A DNA stretch of 64,000 bases from Candidatus Brocadia sinica JPN1 (GCF_000949635.1 NZ_BAFN01000001.1:1488001-1552000); one strand, 5' to 3'. Shown: positions 43,820 to 53,418, counted from the first letter of the stretch. Made by a program: numbers and translations. Notes: generated by a model from the sequence alone, not told the origin.

Positions 43820-45469
43820 ATGAGCAAGGGGATAAAATTTATTATCTCTATGAGTATACTCACCCTGTTTGGCTGTATCCAGTTTGGTTGCGAACAGGCG
43901 GCTGTGAAAAAAGCAGAAGTCGTTACCATCAAACAGGGAGAAGAAAAGGAAATTTCTGCGAAGCCGAAAGAAGAGGTGAGGACAGAGATCCCCGCTCCTG
44001 GTCCCGCAAAGAAAGAGGTGACTGCGTCTCATCCAAAGGATAAGAGGACAATTCAACAAATTATTTCAGAGATAACAGGTGAAAAGATTGGTTCAGACAA
44101 CTCTGGTGACTTGTACCACGGAGGTTTAACGGCAACCTACACAGGTCCGGAAGAAACGTTACCTGGCGAAGGTAAGTTTGGGAAGCTGTTTGGGTTTTTA
44201 CCCATTATCCGATGGTATGATCCTGATCATTACTACACGCCAAATATGAATGTCTCCGGAGAGTTTAAACACGAAGAATGTATTATGTGTCACACAGTAC
44301 AGACACCAGGTATCGTTGCGCAATGGAAAAAGAGTAAACATGCATCCACCGAAAAGGGTGTTGTTGGGTGTGACAAGTGCCATGGAAATAATCACCAGCA
44401 GCTGTATATGCCTTCCTGGAAGCATTGTGGTGAGTGTCATCCGGAACAAAAAAATGGTCACCGTGCTGGCAAGATCGGTTCACACACGCATGCATTCCAT
44501 GTGAGTGTAGTGGAAACCCCGTGGCAGATAGCAAAGCCGGCTGCAGAGGTGACGGCATGCGCCACATGCCATGGTATAGCTGAGAATCGGTGTGATGGAT
44601 GTCATACAAGACACGATTTTTCCGTGGCAGAAGCCCGAAAACCCAATAACTGTGGTATCTGCCATACAGGCCTCGATCATTATGAATACGAAATGTATAA
44701 GGAGTCGTACCATGGGATGATCTATGAGACCGAGCAACATACATGGGACTGGACAAAACCCATGAAACCAGCTAATTATAAAACTCCAACCTGTGCATAT
44801 TGCCATATGAAGGATGGTGAACATAATGCTCAAAAAGCCTCTACCATAAACAGCCATATGGGTACATCGCTTGTAGACCGGGGAGCACCCAAATTTAAGG
44901 AAGCTCGGCAAAATTGGATTAATACCTGCAAGGGTTGCCATTCACCCAGATTTGCATCTGACCAGTTCGAGGCTATGGATGAAGCTGTGAAAGTAAGTTT
45001 TACCAAGTGGCGTGAGGCCATGAAGATCGTGGTCGATCTTTACAACGATGGCATGCTGGATCCTATGCCGAGTGATCTGGCTCCGGACTATGCAGGACAT
45101 TATACCTTCAGTCTGCTCGGTGGTGAGGGCAGGATGTACAACGTTTCTGATGTAGAACGTACTGCCTTTGAAATGCTGGTCTATATAACCAATGCCGTAT
45201 ATAAGGCCATGGCTCACGGGGCTATGTACGGCGCTACCTACGGGAAAGGCGCCTTCTTACAGGACCGTTGGCTTGTTCAGATTAAGGCTGAGGCCAGCAG
45301 ACTGAGGAGACTCAAGGCGCTGGAGGATCAGGTAGGTATCCAACATAAGGCATATGACTTCTGGAAACATGGCGAATATACGGATCTGCTCTTGGGATGG
45401 AAGAGGAAGCCAGGAGACGTAGACAAGTCTGCATGTAACCATGAGGGTGAAAACTGCCTCGTTGAATAA
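43820..45469 (+). CDS. octaheme c-type cytochrome of the hydroxylamine oxidoreductase family
   Basis: A 549-residue lipoprotein-type exported protein. The signal sequence ends in an LFGC lipobox (about residue 19), a charged linker follows, then eight CxxCH heme-binding motifs: CIMCH, CDKCH, CGECH, CATCH, CDGCH, CGICH, CAYCH and CKGCH. The helical C-terminus (DLAPDYAGHYTFSLLGG, ERTAFEMLVYITNAVYKAMAH) matches HAO-type proteins. In anammox bacteria such enzymes oxidise or reduce hydroxylamine, hydrazine or nitric oxide. Whether this one has the cross-linked tyrosine that favours oxidation cannot be told here. It is 81 bases after the DUF2249 gene and ends in a strong terminator. Confidence 0.92.
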   Translation: MSKGIKFIISMSILTLFGCIQFGCEQAAVKKAEVVTIKQGEEKEISAKPKEEVRTEIPAPGPAKKEVTASHPKDKRTIQQIISEITGEKIGSDNSGDLYHGGLTATYTGPEETLPGEGKFGKLFGFLPIIRWYDPDHYYTPNMNVSGEFKHEECIMCHTVQTPGIVAQWKKSKHASTEKGVVGCDKCHGNNHQQLYMPSWKHCGECHPEQKNGHRAGKIGSHTHAFHVSVVETPWQIAKPAAEVTACATCHGIAENRCDGCHTRHDFSVAEARKPNNCGICHTGLDHYEYEMYKESYHGMIYETEQHTWDWTKPMKPANYKTPTCAYCHMKDGEHNAQKASTINSHMGTSLVDRGAPKFKEARQNWINTCKGCHSPRFASDQFEAMDEAVKVSFTKWREAMKIVVDLYNDGMLDPMPSDLAPDYAGHYTFSLLGGEGRMYNVSDVERTAFEMLVYITNAVYKAMAHGAMYGATYGKGAFLQDRWLVQIKAEASRLRRLKALEDQVGIQHKAYDFWKHGEYTDLLLGWKRKPGDVDKSACNHEGENCLVE

Positions 45470-45502
45470 TTTTTCAAAAGAGTGGGTTTTTAGAAAATCA
45501 AC

Positions 45503-45540
45503 AAAAAGGCTTAATCCGTTTTTTTGGATTAAGCCTTTTT
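45503..45540 (+). terminator. intrinsic terminator after the octaheme cytochrome gene
   Basis: Perfect 15-bp stem AAAAAGGCTTAATCC / GGATTAAGCCTTTTT with a T-rich loop and T tract. Because of flanking A and T runs it may work in both directions, also ending the DUF4926 gene. Confidence 0.93.
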
Positions 45541-45581
45541 CTTTTTAAATGAAAGATTAAAATAAAGCGATATCTTTTTAA

Positions 45582-45812
45582 TCAAGAGACAGTAAGTTCT
45601 CTAACATGTGTGATGTCCCTTTTACTAACTGTTCGTATTTGAGATGAAAGCAAAGTTACAACAGCAACCGTTCTGCCGTCAAGTGTCATAAATTCGACTT
45701 CAAATGCTTCACCTTGACGATGAATATGAACAACCGTACCGACATCGCCAGCCTGTAAACCATCCTCCGGTAGATCTTTCAACAAAACAATTCGATCGTG
45801 CTCTTTTATCAT
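45582..45812 (-). CDS. DUF4926-domain protein
   Basis: A 76-residue beta-rich protein: IKEHDRIVLLKDLPEDGLQAGDVGTVVHIHRQGEAFEVEF, the DUF4926 signature. These small proteins often lie near toxin-antitoxin modules; the function is unknown. GGAGAGGAAACC precedes ATG. It is the first of a short minus-strand group of accessory genes. Confidence 0.85.
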   Translation of the reverse strand: MIKEHDRIVLLKDLPEDGLQAGDVGTVVHIHRQGEAFEVEFMTLDGRTVAVVTLLSSQIRTVSKRDITHVRELTVS

Positions 45813-45920
45813 GGTTTCCTCTCCAGATACAGAAAATACTTATAACATCAAAGCTCACCTGTCGCTATGGAGAGCCAGCGGAATAATAGTCGGGAGGAGC
45901 GACTTGTTAGAAGTCAATTA

Positions 45921-46148
45921 TCACGATACTTTCAATAACAACAACTTGACATCTTTCGTTAATGATACTTTTTTGAAATAAAAAGCAGGATAAATATAAT
46001 CTTCTCCACTTTCATCAATAATTCTTATATCTCCATCATCCTCTACCGCTTTGTCTGGGATAACTTGATATAATTTATGCAATTCCAAGGAAGCTTGATA
46101 GCCTTCGTTGTTAATGCAAACTACAAATTTAGTTTTATTAATATTCAT
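45921..46148 (-). CDS. small conserved protein of unknown function (75 aa)
   Basis: Residues NEGYQASLELHKLYQVIPDKA and IRIIDESGEDYIYPAFYF match a small-protein pattern that is widespread in bacteria but not assigned a function by me. ATG at 46148 is chosen with AGAGGT about ten bases before it; the frame is open further upstream but the extension is unlike the family. It is near DUF4926 and antitoxin-like remains. Confidence 0.7.
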   Translation of the reverse strand: MNINKTKFVVCINNEGYQASLELHKLYQVIPDKAVEDDGDIRIIDESGEDYIYPAFYFKKVSLTKDVKLLLLKVS

Positions 46149-46222
46149 TTTATAAATACCTCTTTCTTTTAATTTCTTTTTTGCCAATTCCATGTGCTTC
46201 ATACCAATGTAATTCCGCCATT

Positions 46223-46326
46223 TTATTTCTGCCATGTGCGAATACGATGTTCCAATTCCTCGTAGGATGCATCGTCAGGTTGTGATTGAATTGCTTCAGT
46301 CATTCTTTTTTTTTGACTGTTGCCAT
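46223..46326 (-). CDS. short antitoxin-like ORF, frame broken at A9
   Basis: MATVKKK, then after one missing base MTEAIQSQPDDASYEELEH and a stop at 46223. The break is at nine consecutive A residues (T9 on the plus strand, 46306-46314). Adding one A gives 34 residues. The AIQSQPDDASYEE segment recalls short bacterial antitoxins, but the protein would be truncated at the C-terminus. It may be a remnant of a toxin-antitoxin module. Confidence 0.35.
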
Positions 46327-46442
46327 TGGTTTTCTTCCTTTGTGTTTCACTGGGTGTAACGCCAAAAATCAGCAGCGAGTGTAAGAGTCGGCTGGATTTA
46401 GTTCTTAAACGGCCCTATTTCTTAATGACCTCGACGGACTTG

Positions 46443-47260
46443 TTATCTTTGTTCAAAATATACGTCAACCAATAATCTGAAATTGCTTAGCTTGTCCTCG
46501 CTCGGAGCATCCATAATTAAGGCAATAACATTGATTTGATGCTGAAGGTGTCGTGCCAGTTGTCCAAAGAGTCTGCCATAATCACTTTGCTGAGGATCTT
46601 TCTTGATCTCCACTGCATATTTTTTGTTTACCAATAAATCGAAATTGCTTTCTCCAAATTCCTCGTTGAGTTCATACCCTACTTTTTCTAAATGTTTTCG
46701 TAGTTCTATTTTGTATTCTCCCTCACTATTCCTTCGTCGGGCGGGCGACCACATTCTAATATCATCTATTATCTTTTGGAATTCGCGATCGTTCTTATCC
46801 ATTTTTGATTTCGATTGATCGGTTAAACAATTGATATATTCCAATACTTTCTTATAGCGGTCCATACCTTCTTGTTCTGCCCAAGTCTTAAACTTCAATG
46901 GGAATTCTGACCATTTGATAAAGTGAGGGGGCTTTTCTAATCCTGAGATAGATGGCTTTAGTCCATGGTGTATCCAATGGGAGGACGAAGGCAATTTCCC
47001 CAACTCCATTGCTAAAGCCCCTACTGCTGCATGATTTTTTCCAAAGGCGTTCTCTCCAAATTCAGTTTATTTGTGCTGTTGCCACATTCGATCTGTAATT
47101 TGGAGTATGCGTCGTCGCCGTAAACCCTTATCAGCTTTCTATAATTAAAGCCAGCGAATTCGAGATACTCTTTTACAGTAGGGATTCTATGATGAGTTTC
47201 CTTGTATTCTCTGTACTTTTGGATGCAGTACTCTTTTGATATCTCAGATTGGGTTTTCAT
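46443..47260 (-). CDS. nuclease-like hypothetical protein, frame broken at A6
   Basis: Two frames of one gene. The first (start 47260, AAAGGGACG before ATG) has HRIPTVKEYLEFAGFNYRKLIRVYGDDAY; the second continues at about 47038 with AMELGKLPSSSHWIHHGLKPSI, a similar P-x3-x-W/Y repeat, and ends with GESNFDLLVNKKYAVEIKKDP, a PD-(D/E)xK-type nuclease motif (Asp, then Glu-x-Lys). One A added to the A6 at 47035-47040 joins them as PLEKNHAAVGALAMELGK, giving 272 residues. The protein may be a homing or restriction-related endonuclease. The family is not recognised. Confidence 0.65.
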
Positions 47261-47382
47261 CTTTCGTCCCTTTAACATGTATCCTTATTCAATAATTGTC
47301 GGCATTTTCTAACACTGGATTGTTGATGTCAGGCACAAATCGGCAGAATTTAGGTAAAAATTACAGATTCTGAAACGATCTG

Positions 47383-48570
47383 CTAGCTGCCCAAAAATTT
47401 CTCAAACCGGTCTATCCCTTTTTCAATATTTCCCATGGAGGTTGCATAGGAAATCCTGATGTATTCATCAGACCCAAAGGGGGCGCCGGGGACAAAGGCA
47501 ACATGTGCCTTTTCGAGTAACAGGTTTACTAAATCAAAAGAGTTTGTGACGGACTGTCCGCCAATCTTCTTTTTGTACAAATCAGACACATTGGGGAAGG
47601 CATAAAAGGCCCCTTGCGGAAGTAAACACGACACCCCTTTTATGGCATTGAGCCGCTCAACGGTATATTTTCTTCGTCTATCAAATTCACGTACCATCAT
47701 TCCCACAGAATCCTGACTGCCTTTCAGCGCCTCTACACCTGCCAGTTGGGTAATAGAGTTGGCTCCGGAAGTTGTATGGTCCTGTATATTGGTTGCTGCC
47801 TTAATGATTTCTTCGGGACCTGCGGCATAACCTAAACGCCAGCCCGTCATGGAATATACCTTTGAAAAACCGTTTATCGTAACGACCTTTTTATAACATT
47901 CCTCATGAAATGATGCCGGGCTGAAATGTTTGGCGCCGTCGTATAATATCTTTTCGTAAATTTCATCGGAGATGACGTAAAGTCCTTTTTCTACGGCAAA
48001 GCTTACGATTTCCTGAAGTTCCTCTTTGGTATAAACCATACCCGTTGGATTACTGGGACTGTTCATAAAGAGTAATTTTGACCTTGGTGTGATTGCCCTG
48101 GCTAGGGATTCCTTGGTAATCTTGAAATGTTCCTTGTCTGTAGTCTTCAGAAATACGGGGGTTGCACCTGCCATGACCACCATTTCCGGATAACTTACCC
48201 AATAGGGAGTTGGAATGATAGCTTCGTCTCCGGTGTCACATAAAACGAGGACAATATTCAGAATGGCTTGTTTTGCCCCGGCAGATACGATAATCTGTGA
48301 GGGATTATATTTTAAGTGATTTTCCTTGAAAAGTTTTTCGCAAATGGCTTCCTTTAATACCGGTGCACCTGCGGTAGGGGTGTATTTCGTGTAGCCGTCT
48401 TTAATTGCCTTGATGGCTGCATTTTTCACATTTTCAGGTGTATCGAAGTCAGGTTCTCCTGCGCCAAAGCCAACTACATCGATGCCTTTTACCGCTAGTT
48501 GTTTGGCCTTGGCGGTGATGGCAAGCGTTGCCGATGTCTTTACCTCCCTGGCAATCCTGGATAACGCCAT
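47383..48570 (-). CDS. class I pyridoxal-phosphate aminotransferase (aspartate-type)
   Basis: A 395-residue aminotransferase close to prokaryotic AspC type Ib: GFGAGEPDFDTPENVK, SAGAKQAILNI, PTPYWVSYPEM, MNSPSNPTGMVYTK, SDEIYEKILY, the PLP-lysine motif INGFSKVYSMTGWRLGY, and C-terminal YIRISYATS with the substrate Arg. Likely aspartate/2-oxoglutarate transamination, though prephenate activity occurs in relatives. ATG at 48570 is chosen with AAGGAGA upstream. It is monocistronic. Confidence 0.93.
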   Translation of the reverse strand: MALSRIAREVKTSATLAITAKAKQLAVKGIDVVGFGAGEPDFDTPENVKNAAIKAIKDGYTKYTPTAGAPVLKEAICEKLFKENHLKYNPSQIIVSAGAKQAILNIVLVLCDTGDEAIIPTPYWVSYPEMVVMAGATPVFLKTTDKEHFKITKESLARAITPRSKLLFMNSPSNPTGMVYTKEELQEIVSFAVEKGLYVISDEIYEKILYDGAKHFSPASFHEECYKKVVTINGFSKVYSMTGWRLGYAAGPEEIIKAATNIQDHTTSGANSITQLAGVEALKGSQDSVGMMVREFDRRRKYTVERLNAIKGVSCLLPQGAFYAFPNVSDLYKKKIGGQSVTNSFDLVNLLLEKAHVAFVPGAPFGSDEYIRISYATSMGNIEKGIDRFEKFLGS

Positions 48571-48701
48571 ATACAAATGTCTCCTTTTCTAATAATATTC
48601 TTTTTTCCTGTAAATAAAATAATCTCAGAGAAGCTGAGGCCCTGAGAATTGAAATTAAAATACTATCGAGGCAAAGCCTCAGACCAATGAAAAACATTTG
48701 G

Positions 48702-48795
48702 AACCACAGATTTCGCAGATTACACAGATTCTGGATTATTGAATTTCACCAGATTATTGAGATTTTCATCTGTGACATCTGTGCAATCTGTGGTT
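48702..48795. repeat. palindromic intergenic repeat (ACCACAGATT type)
   Basis: Ends AACCACAGATT and AATCTGTGGTT are inverted repeats around internal CAGATTACACAGATT / ATCTGTGACATCTGTG copies. The 94-bp element forms one long hairpin. Similar CAGATT repeats are scattered in many environmental genomes; it contains no gene. Confidence 0.8.
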
Positions 48796-48806
48796 TAAGA
48801 CATTGC

Positions 48807-50213
48807 TTATTCTAAAAACATTTTACCTGGATTTAATATACCCTTGGGATCCAGCAGGTGTTTAATATCTTTCATAATTTGCAACTCTTGTGGTGGTACC
48901 TCAAGTGACAAAAATCTTGATTTTACATTTCCTATTCCGTGTTCTCCGGAAATAGTTCCACCAAGTTTAACGGTATTACGGAGGATTTCCTCAATCATCC
49001 TTTCTGCCAGTAACCGTTGCTGCTCCCCTTCGTGGTACATAACATTTACGTGAATATTGCCATCCCCAATATGCCCGAAGGAAGCAACTTTTAAGGAAGG
49101 ATATCGTTTGTTGATATCGTTTATTCTGTGCAACATTTCTAATATCTGGCTCCGTGGAACGCAGATGTCTTCATTGATTTTATAAGGTGCTATATGATAA
49201 AGTGCGGGTGATATGGCGCGCCTTACTTCCCAGAGTGCGTCCCGTTCCTGAGGATTTTTTGCGGAGCTAACCATCAGTGCATGATTTTCTGTAACAATTT
49301 TTTCTATGAGAGAAACTTCTGTTTTAACACTGGTATCGTTTCCATCAATATCTATGAGCAAAATGGCATTCACTTCAGCAGGGATTTGAATTTCCTGCTT
49401 ATATCCCTTAATACAGGCAATACTTGATTTGTCAATAAATTCAAGTGCCCGGGGCAAGAGACTATTGGAGATGATCTGGTTTGCGGCTAAAACCGCATCC
49501 TGCGGCTCTGCAAAAAAGACTAAAAGTGTTTCAGCCTTTTCCGGGAGTGGAAGCAGTTTTACTGTGATCTGCGTAAAAATGCCCAGCGTACCCTCTGAAC
49601 CAACAAACAGACGGGTGAGATCATAACCCGTAACGCTCTTCAAGGTCTTGCGACCCGTATGGATGATACTTCCATCGGCAAGGACAACCTCCAGTGATAG
49701 AATATAATCTCGTGTAACACCATATTTTAGACCCGTGATTCCGCCTGAACATTCAGCCACATTGCCGCCTATGGTAGAGAATGGGGCGCTGGCAGGGTCT
49801 GGTGGATAAAAGAGTTTGTATTTAGCTACCTCCTTTTGTAGTGTTTGGGTGACCACTCCCGGTTCCACGGTAGCTGTGAGGTCTTCAGGAATGATCTCCA
49901 GTATGTGATTCATTTGGGTGAAATCTAATACAATCCCCCCTTTTACCGGTACAGCTCCACCGGTAAGCCCTGAGCCTGCACCCCTGGGATAAACAGGTAT
50001 TTCATGCTCATTTGCAAACTGTAATGTGCTGGAAACGTGTCGGGTAGATTGTGGCCGTACAACAACGTCTGGCACATATTTTTGTTTGGAGCCATCGTAT
50101 GAATAACATATCCGGTCTTCCAGTGCGTGAAGCACATTTTCTCTTCCGATGAGCCGATGCAGCTCTTCTATTAATGCAGTCGTTTTTGGCTTTTTAATTG
50201 TAACAGCATCCAT
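48807..50213 (-). CDS. glcD: FAD-linked oxidase, GlcD/D-lactate dehydrogenase type
   Basis: A 468-residue FAD_binding_4/FAD-oxidase C protein: VVVRPQSTRHVSSTLQFANEHEIPVYPRGAGSGLTGGAVPVKGGIVLDF (FAD-binding), SAPFSTIGGNVAECSGGITGLKYGVT, VGSEGTLGIFTQI and C-terminal GHIGDGNIHVNV and SGEHGIGNVK (metal and substrate region). It oxidises glycolate or D-2-hydroxyacids, usually with GlcE/GlcF partners, none of which are adjacent. No Shine-Dalgarno precedes ATG, so the start is provisional. Confidence 0.92.
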   Translation of the reverse strand: MDAVTIKKPKTTALIEELHRLIGRENVLHALEDRICYSYDGSKQKYVPDVVVRPQSTRHVSSTLQFANEHEIPVYPRGAGSGLTGGAVPVKGGIVLDFTQMNHILEIIPEDLTATVEPGVVTQTLQKEVAKYKLFYPPDPASAPFSTIGGNVAECSGGITGLKYGVTRDYILSLEVVLADGSIIHTGRKTLKSVTGYDLTRLFVGSEGTLGIFTQITVKLLPLPEKAETLLVFFAEPQDAVLAANQIISNSLLPRALEFIDKSSIACIKGYKQEIQIPAEVNAILLIDIDGNDTSVKTEVSLIEKIVTENHALMVSSAKNPQERDALWEVRRAISPALYHIAPYKINEDICVPRSQILEMLHRINDINKRYPSLKVASFGHIGDGNIHVNVMYHEGEQQRLLAERMIEEILRNTVKLGGTISGEHGIGNVKSRFLSLEVPPQELQIMKDIKHLLDPKGILNPGKMFLE

Positions 50214-51070
50214 TGAATAGTTTGTATAGTCTGGAAAATAGCCTTGCTCTTTTAATTCCCTATCAGAAGGAATGGATTTTCTTCCTTTGTAGGCAAAGGC
50301 TTATGGGTGTTTACTTTATTAAATTTGGAGAAATAAGTCAAATCCTTTTCCACTTACAAATATACTCAAGATGCTCATAAAATGTGAATTTTAAATTGAT
50401 AACAGGGTGGCACGGACAAACTCTGTTTGTCCGTGTTGAACTTGCACAACATTGTTTATGAATCATCCATTTGAAATTTGGATAGACAATACAAGTCTGA
50501 CCATTGCAGGCACAAAACATTATGCAGTATTACAAAAACACGGACAAGCATAGCTTGTACGTGCCACCCGTTAGATTATGGTTACTATATATCAAGTTTG
50601 TAAATCACAAATTGTGAGCCTCTTAGGTATAACACGGAATTACCATAACTTTTGACATTTAAAACCGCAGGATTGTTTTCTAATTTAATTGGTTACAGAT
50701 ATATATGAATTTGTGCATGGAGATGTTATCTTTTCTCCCCGGTAAAGGAAAAGATAAAAGTAAAAGAGAGGTCAGATTCGTAGGATTAATAAAGTAAAAA
50801 CAAAGGGGGAGCTATTTAGAATAAAATAATAGGTAACATTTTAGCCGTTTGAAAATTGTTTTTAAATAAACCGCCACCGCTTGTTCCCAAACCATGTGCT
50901 GAACTTGTTGAAGCATCCGTTTGGAAACACAATTACAGAGAAACTGAGTTTCTTGTCCAGTACACTCCCAAACAGGATTTTGGGAGCGAGCAGCTAAAAA
51001 ATTAGGTTTTACCGCCTGTGTAGCGTGAACTTCAGTTCGCAGGACATCGATATAAAGGCCTCTGGAACGG
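50214..51070. other. long intergenic region with palindromic elements
   Basis: About 850 bases between glcD and mnmA, both on the minus strand. It holds the MITE-like element at 50405-50569 and, at about 50890-51000, short inverted fragments (AGAAACT / AGTTTCT; CCCAAA / TTTGGG) typical of dispersed repeats. No coding frame with a ribosome-binding site and no known RNA was seen. Confidence 0.5.
50405..50569. mobile_element. 165-bp MITE-like element
   Basis: The ends are inverted repeats of about 30 bp beginning GGGTGGCACG, and each end is itself a hairpin: CACGGACAAAC / GTTTGTCCGTG (50411-50435) and CACGGACAAGC / GCTTGTACGTG (50539-50563). There is no transposase. The structure is that of a non-autonomous palindromic element. 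Confidence 0.6.
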
Positions 51071-52156
51071 CTAAATATTTTCCACGTTTTTTCTTTCTAT
51101 CCATCCCCCACCGACGACTGCATCATTATCATAAAAAACAACTGCTTGCCCTGGCGTAATAGCCCTCTGTGGTTCTTCGAACACGACACGTACCTTATCT
51201 GGTTTGTAAGGATAAACGGTAGCGTGTGCCGGGACGTGATTGTATCGTATCTTCACCTGTACTTTCAACGGTGTATCAAGTTTATCAAGAGGTATCCAAT
51301 TTAGATCTGATGCCATCAATTCGTCTTCCAGAAGTTCGTCATCGGTGCCAATCACAACAGTATTTTCCCGTGGATTAATATCGACCACATATCGTGGTGT
51401 TCCCAGGGCAACACCGAGTCCCTTACGTTGTCCAATGGTAAAGAATGGTGCTCCGGGGTGTTCTCCTAAAATATTTCCCTGGGTATCTTTGATAGGTCCT
51501 GGAGTTATACAATTTCCGAACCTTTCGTATAAAAGGGTGTGATAGTTATTATCCAGGACGAAACAGATATCCTGGCTTTCCGGTTTGTCCTTGGTTTTTA
51601 AATTTAAGTTCTTGGCCACTTCGCGAACAGACTCCTTATTTATCGTACCTAATGGAAAGAGGGTTCTCGAGAGTTGTTCCTGAGTTAATGAAAACAACAC
51701 ATAGGATTGATCTTTACGGGCATCAATGCCTTTTTTCAGGATATACCTGTCCTTTGACCTTTCCACCCTTGCATAGTGTCCGGTTGCGATAAAATCGGCA
51801 TTTAGCATCCTTGCAAAATCCAACAACCGGCCAAATTTGAGTTCCTGATTGCAGAGAATACACGGGTTGGGCGTTCTGCCATTGAGGTATTCGGTGCAAA
51901 AGGTATCGATGATGCGATTAAAGGCGTCCTTAAAGTTTAAGACATGGAATTGAATACCCAGCTGATCTGCGACACTTCTGGCATCATTTGCATCCTCAAG
52001 GCTACAGCAGACTTTTGTCTTGGTTATGGAGTCAAGTTTGTCAATACCCAGACGCATGAATAGGCCGATGACCTCATAGCCCTGTTCGACTAGAAAATGT
52101 GCGGCAACACTGCTGTCAACGCCACCGCTCATGGCAATAACAACTTTTGTCTTCAT
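51071..52156 (-). CDS. mnmA: tRNA-specific 2-thiouridylase
   Basis: Thiolates U34 of tRNA for Lys, Glu and Gln. The 361-residue protein has the PP-loop VVIAMSGGVDSSVAAHFL, NPCILCNQELKFG (catalytic Cys), ATGHYARVE, KDQSYVLFSL, and the second Cys region PESQDICFV, then FFTIGQRKGLGVALG. It begins 4 bases after the M50 protease stop. The wobble-Gln tRNA in this window (anticodon TTG) is a natural substrate. Confidence 0.96.
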   Translation of the reverse strand: MKTKVVIAMSGGVDSSVAAHFLVEQGYEVIGLFMRLGIDKLDSITKTKVCCSLEDANDARSVADQLGIQFHVLNFKDAFNRIIDTFCTEYLNGRTPNPCILCNQELKFGRLLDFARMLNADFIATGHYARVERSKDRYILKKGIDARKDQSYVLFSLTQEQLSRTLFPLGTINKESVREVAKNLNLKTKDKPESQDICFVLDNNYHTLLYERFGNCITPGPIKDTQGNILGEHPGAPFFTIGQRKGLGVALGTPRYVVDINPRENTVVIGTDDELLEDELMASDLNWIPLDKLDTPLKVQVKIRYNHVPAHATVYPYKPDKVRVVFEEPQRAITPGQAVVFYDNDAVVGGGWIERKNVENI

Positions 52157-52160
52157 TTAA

Positions 52161-52976
52161 TTATAATTTAAGTGGCACTGGGGTAAAGGATACGAAAAAT
52201 ATGATAAACAGGATAATGCCGAGTATCCTACGTTTGGGGTCGAGTGTGGTGTGTTCGTCTATAGGGGCGGGGTGTCGGAATCCAAAAAGCAAAAGCAATA
52301 CGGCAAAGACCATCCATCCCGGATACAGCAATATGGCAATTACACAAAAAATAAGAATACCTATCGTATAAACAATTTTACTTTTTTTACCCAACAAGGC
52401 GTACATGATGTGCCCGCCGTCAAGCTGTCCGATCGGCAGTAGATTGAGCGCTGTAACAAACAAACCCGCCCACCCGGCAAAGGCAACAGGGTGAAGATAG
52501 ATATCCATACCTTCAGGGAGATTTCCCAATACGAGTTTGGCAATAAATGAGAACAGAATCGGTTCTCCGAGTCCGAGGTATTGGGAGGAATCGCTGGGTA
52601 CGGGACGCACATCAGAGAGGAAGAGTCCAATAATGATTGCCGGAATGGAAAATAAAAGTCCAATCAGGGGGCCAGTTGCACCAATGTCGAATAAAGCCCT
52701 TTTGTCCGGTATAAGCCCCTTCATCTTGATCACTGCCCCAAAGGTGCCAAAGGGCGGAAACGGAAGGGGGAGAAAATAGGGCATCGTGGCTGCAACATGA
52801 TACTTTCGGCACATGAAAAAGTGTCCCAATTCATGAGAAAGAAGAATCGTCATTATGGTAATGGAGTACCATAATCCATTAACATAATACGTGGTCAAAA
52901 ACGTTGCAATAAAGAGCAAGACATGGATGCGAGCCTTGCCAAAGAAGTTTGCTGGATTGAATTCTTCTAGTGACAT
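52161..52976 (-). CDS. site-2 protease family (M50) membrane metallopeptidase
   Basis: A 271-residue integral membrane protein with about six helices. The zinc motif is HELGH in ILLSHELGHFFMCR, and the second ligand region is the late GQLDGGHIMYALLG with Asp. Cytosolic loops between are short, without a PDZ domain, unlike RseP. The family cleaves membrane-spanning substrates in regulated proteolysis. It is transcribed with mnmA. Confidence 0.92.
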   Translation of the reverse strand: MSLEEFNPANFFGKARIHVLLFIATFLTTYYVNGLWYSITIMTILLSHELGHFFMCRKYHVAATMPYFLPLPFPPFGTFGAVIKMKGLIPDKRALFDIGATGPLIGLLFSIPAIIIGLFLSDVRPVPSDSSQYLGLGEPILFSFIAKLVLGNLPEGMDIYLHPVAFAGWAGLFVTALNLLPIGQLDGGHIMYALLGKKSKIVYTIGILIFCVIAILLYPGWMVFAVLLLLFGFRHPAPIDEHTTLDPKRRILGIILFIIFFVSFTPVPLKL

Positions 52977-53418
52977 TTGATTATTTGTTTCGAAATTGTT
53001 TTGTAATAAATTTAACAGGGAATTTCAGATGTACTCTTTGTCATTCCCACGCAAGTGGAAATCCAGAGGTCTAGATTCCTACTTTTACAGGAATGACAAT
53101 CTTTGCTAGTTCAATCGTCCTCAATTGAATCGAAATGTTTCGGTTCAGGCTACAAGCCTAAACCAGCAGAGAAGTAAGATGTTCCGTAATTTAAGAATGT
53201 TATCAGAAAAAGACATCAAATTCAAACGGTATTTGAATGCTTTCTAAATGAGGTGGTCTTTGAAAGCATAATGATAAAATTTGATTCGTTATAGAGATAA
53301 TTTCTCTGATTTCCAATATAATTCTGCTGCTTTCTTGCTTGACATCCGCCATATCGTAAGAATAATATGCTTGTAATTATAGAATAAAGATAAAAATCAA
53401 TGTTAGGGCGAGAAGAGA
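52977..53418. other. intergenic region before a transferred gene
   Basis: About 440 A+T-rich bases. It contains the palindromic element at 53040-53097 and otherwise nothing recognisable. Confidence 0.5.
53040..53097. repeat. GTCATTCC-type palindromic repeat
   Basis: GTCATTCC at the left and GGAATGAC at the right bound a 58-bp element with a partial stem (GGAAATCC / GGATT-like). It resembles the dispersed GTCATTCC repeats found in many bacterial genomes. Confidence 0.7.

Noticed and set aside
48702-48795. CRISPR array suggested by repeated CAGATT units
   Set aside because: Units are short, inverted rather than direct, and not separated by unique spacers; no cas genes are present.
50338-50520. 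60-aa minus-strand frame in the spacer before glcD
   Set aside because: Lies across the end of the MITE-like element, with no ribosome-binding site and no family resemblance.
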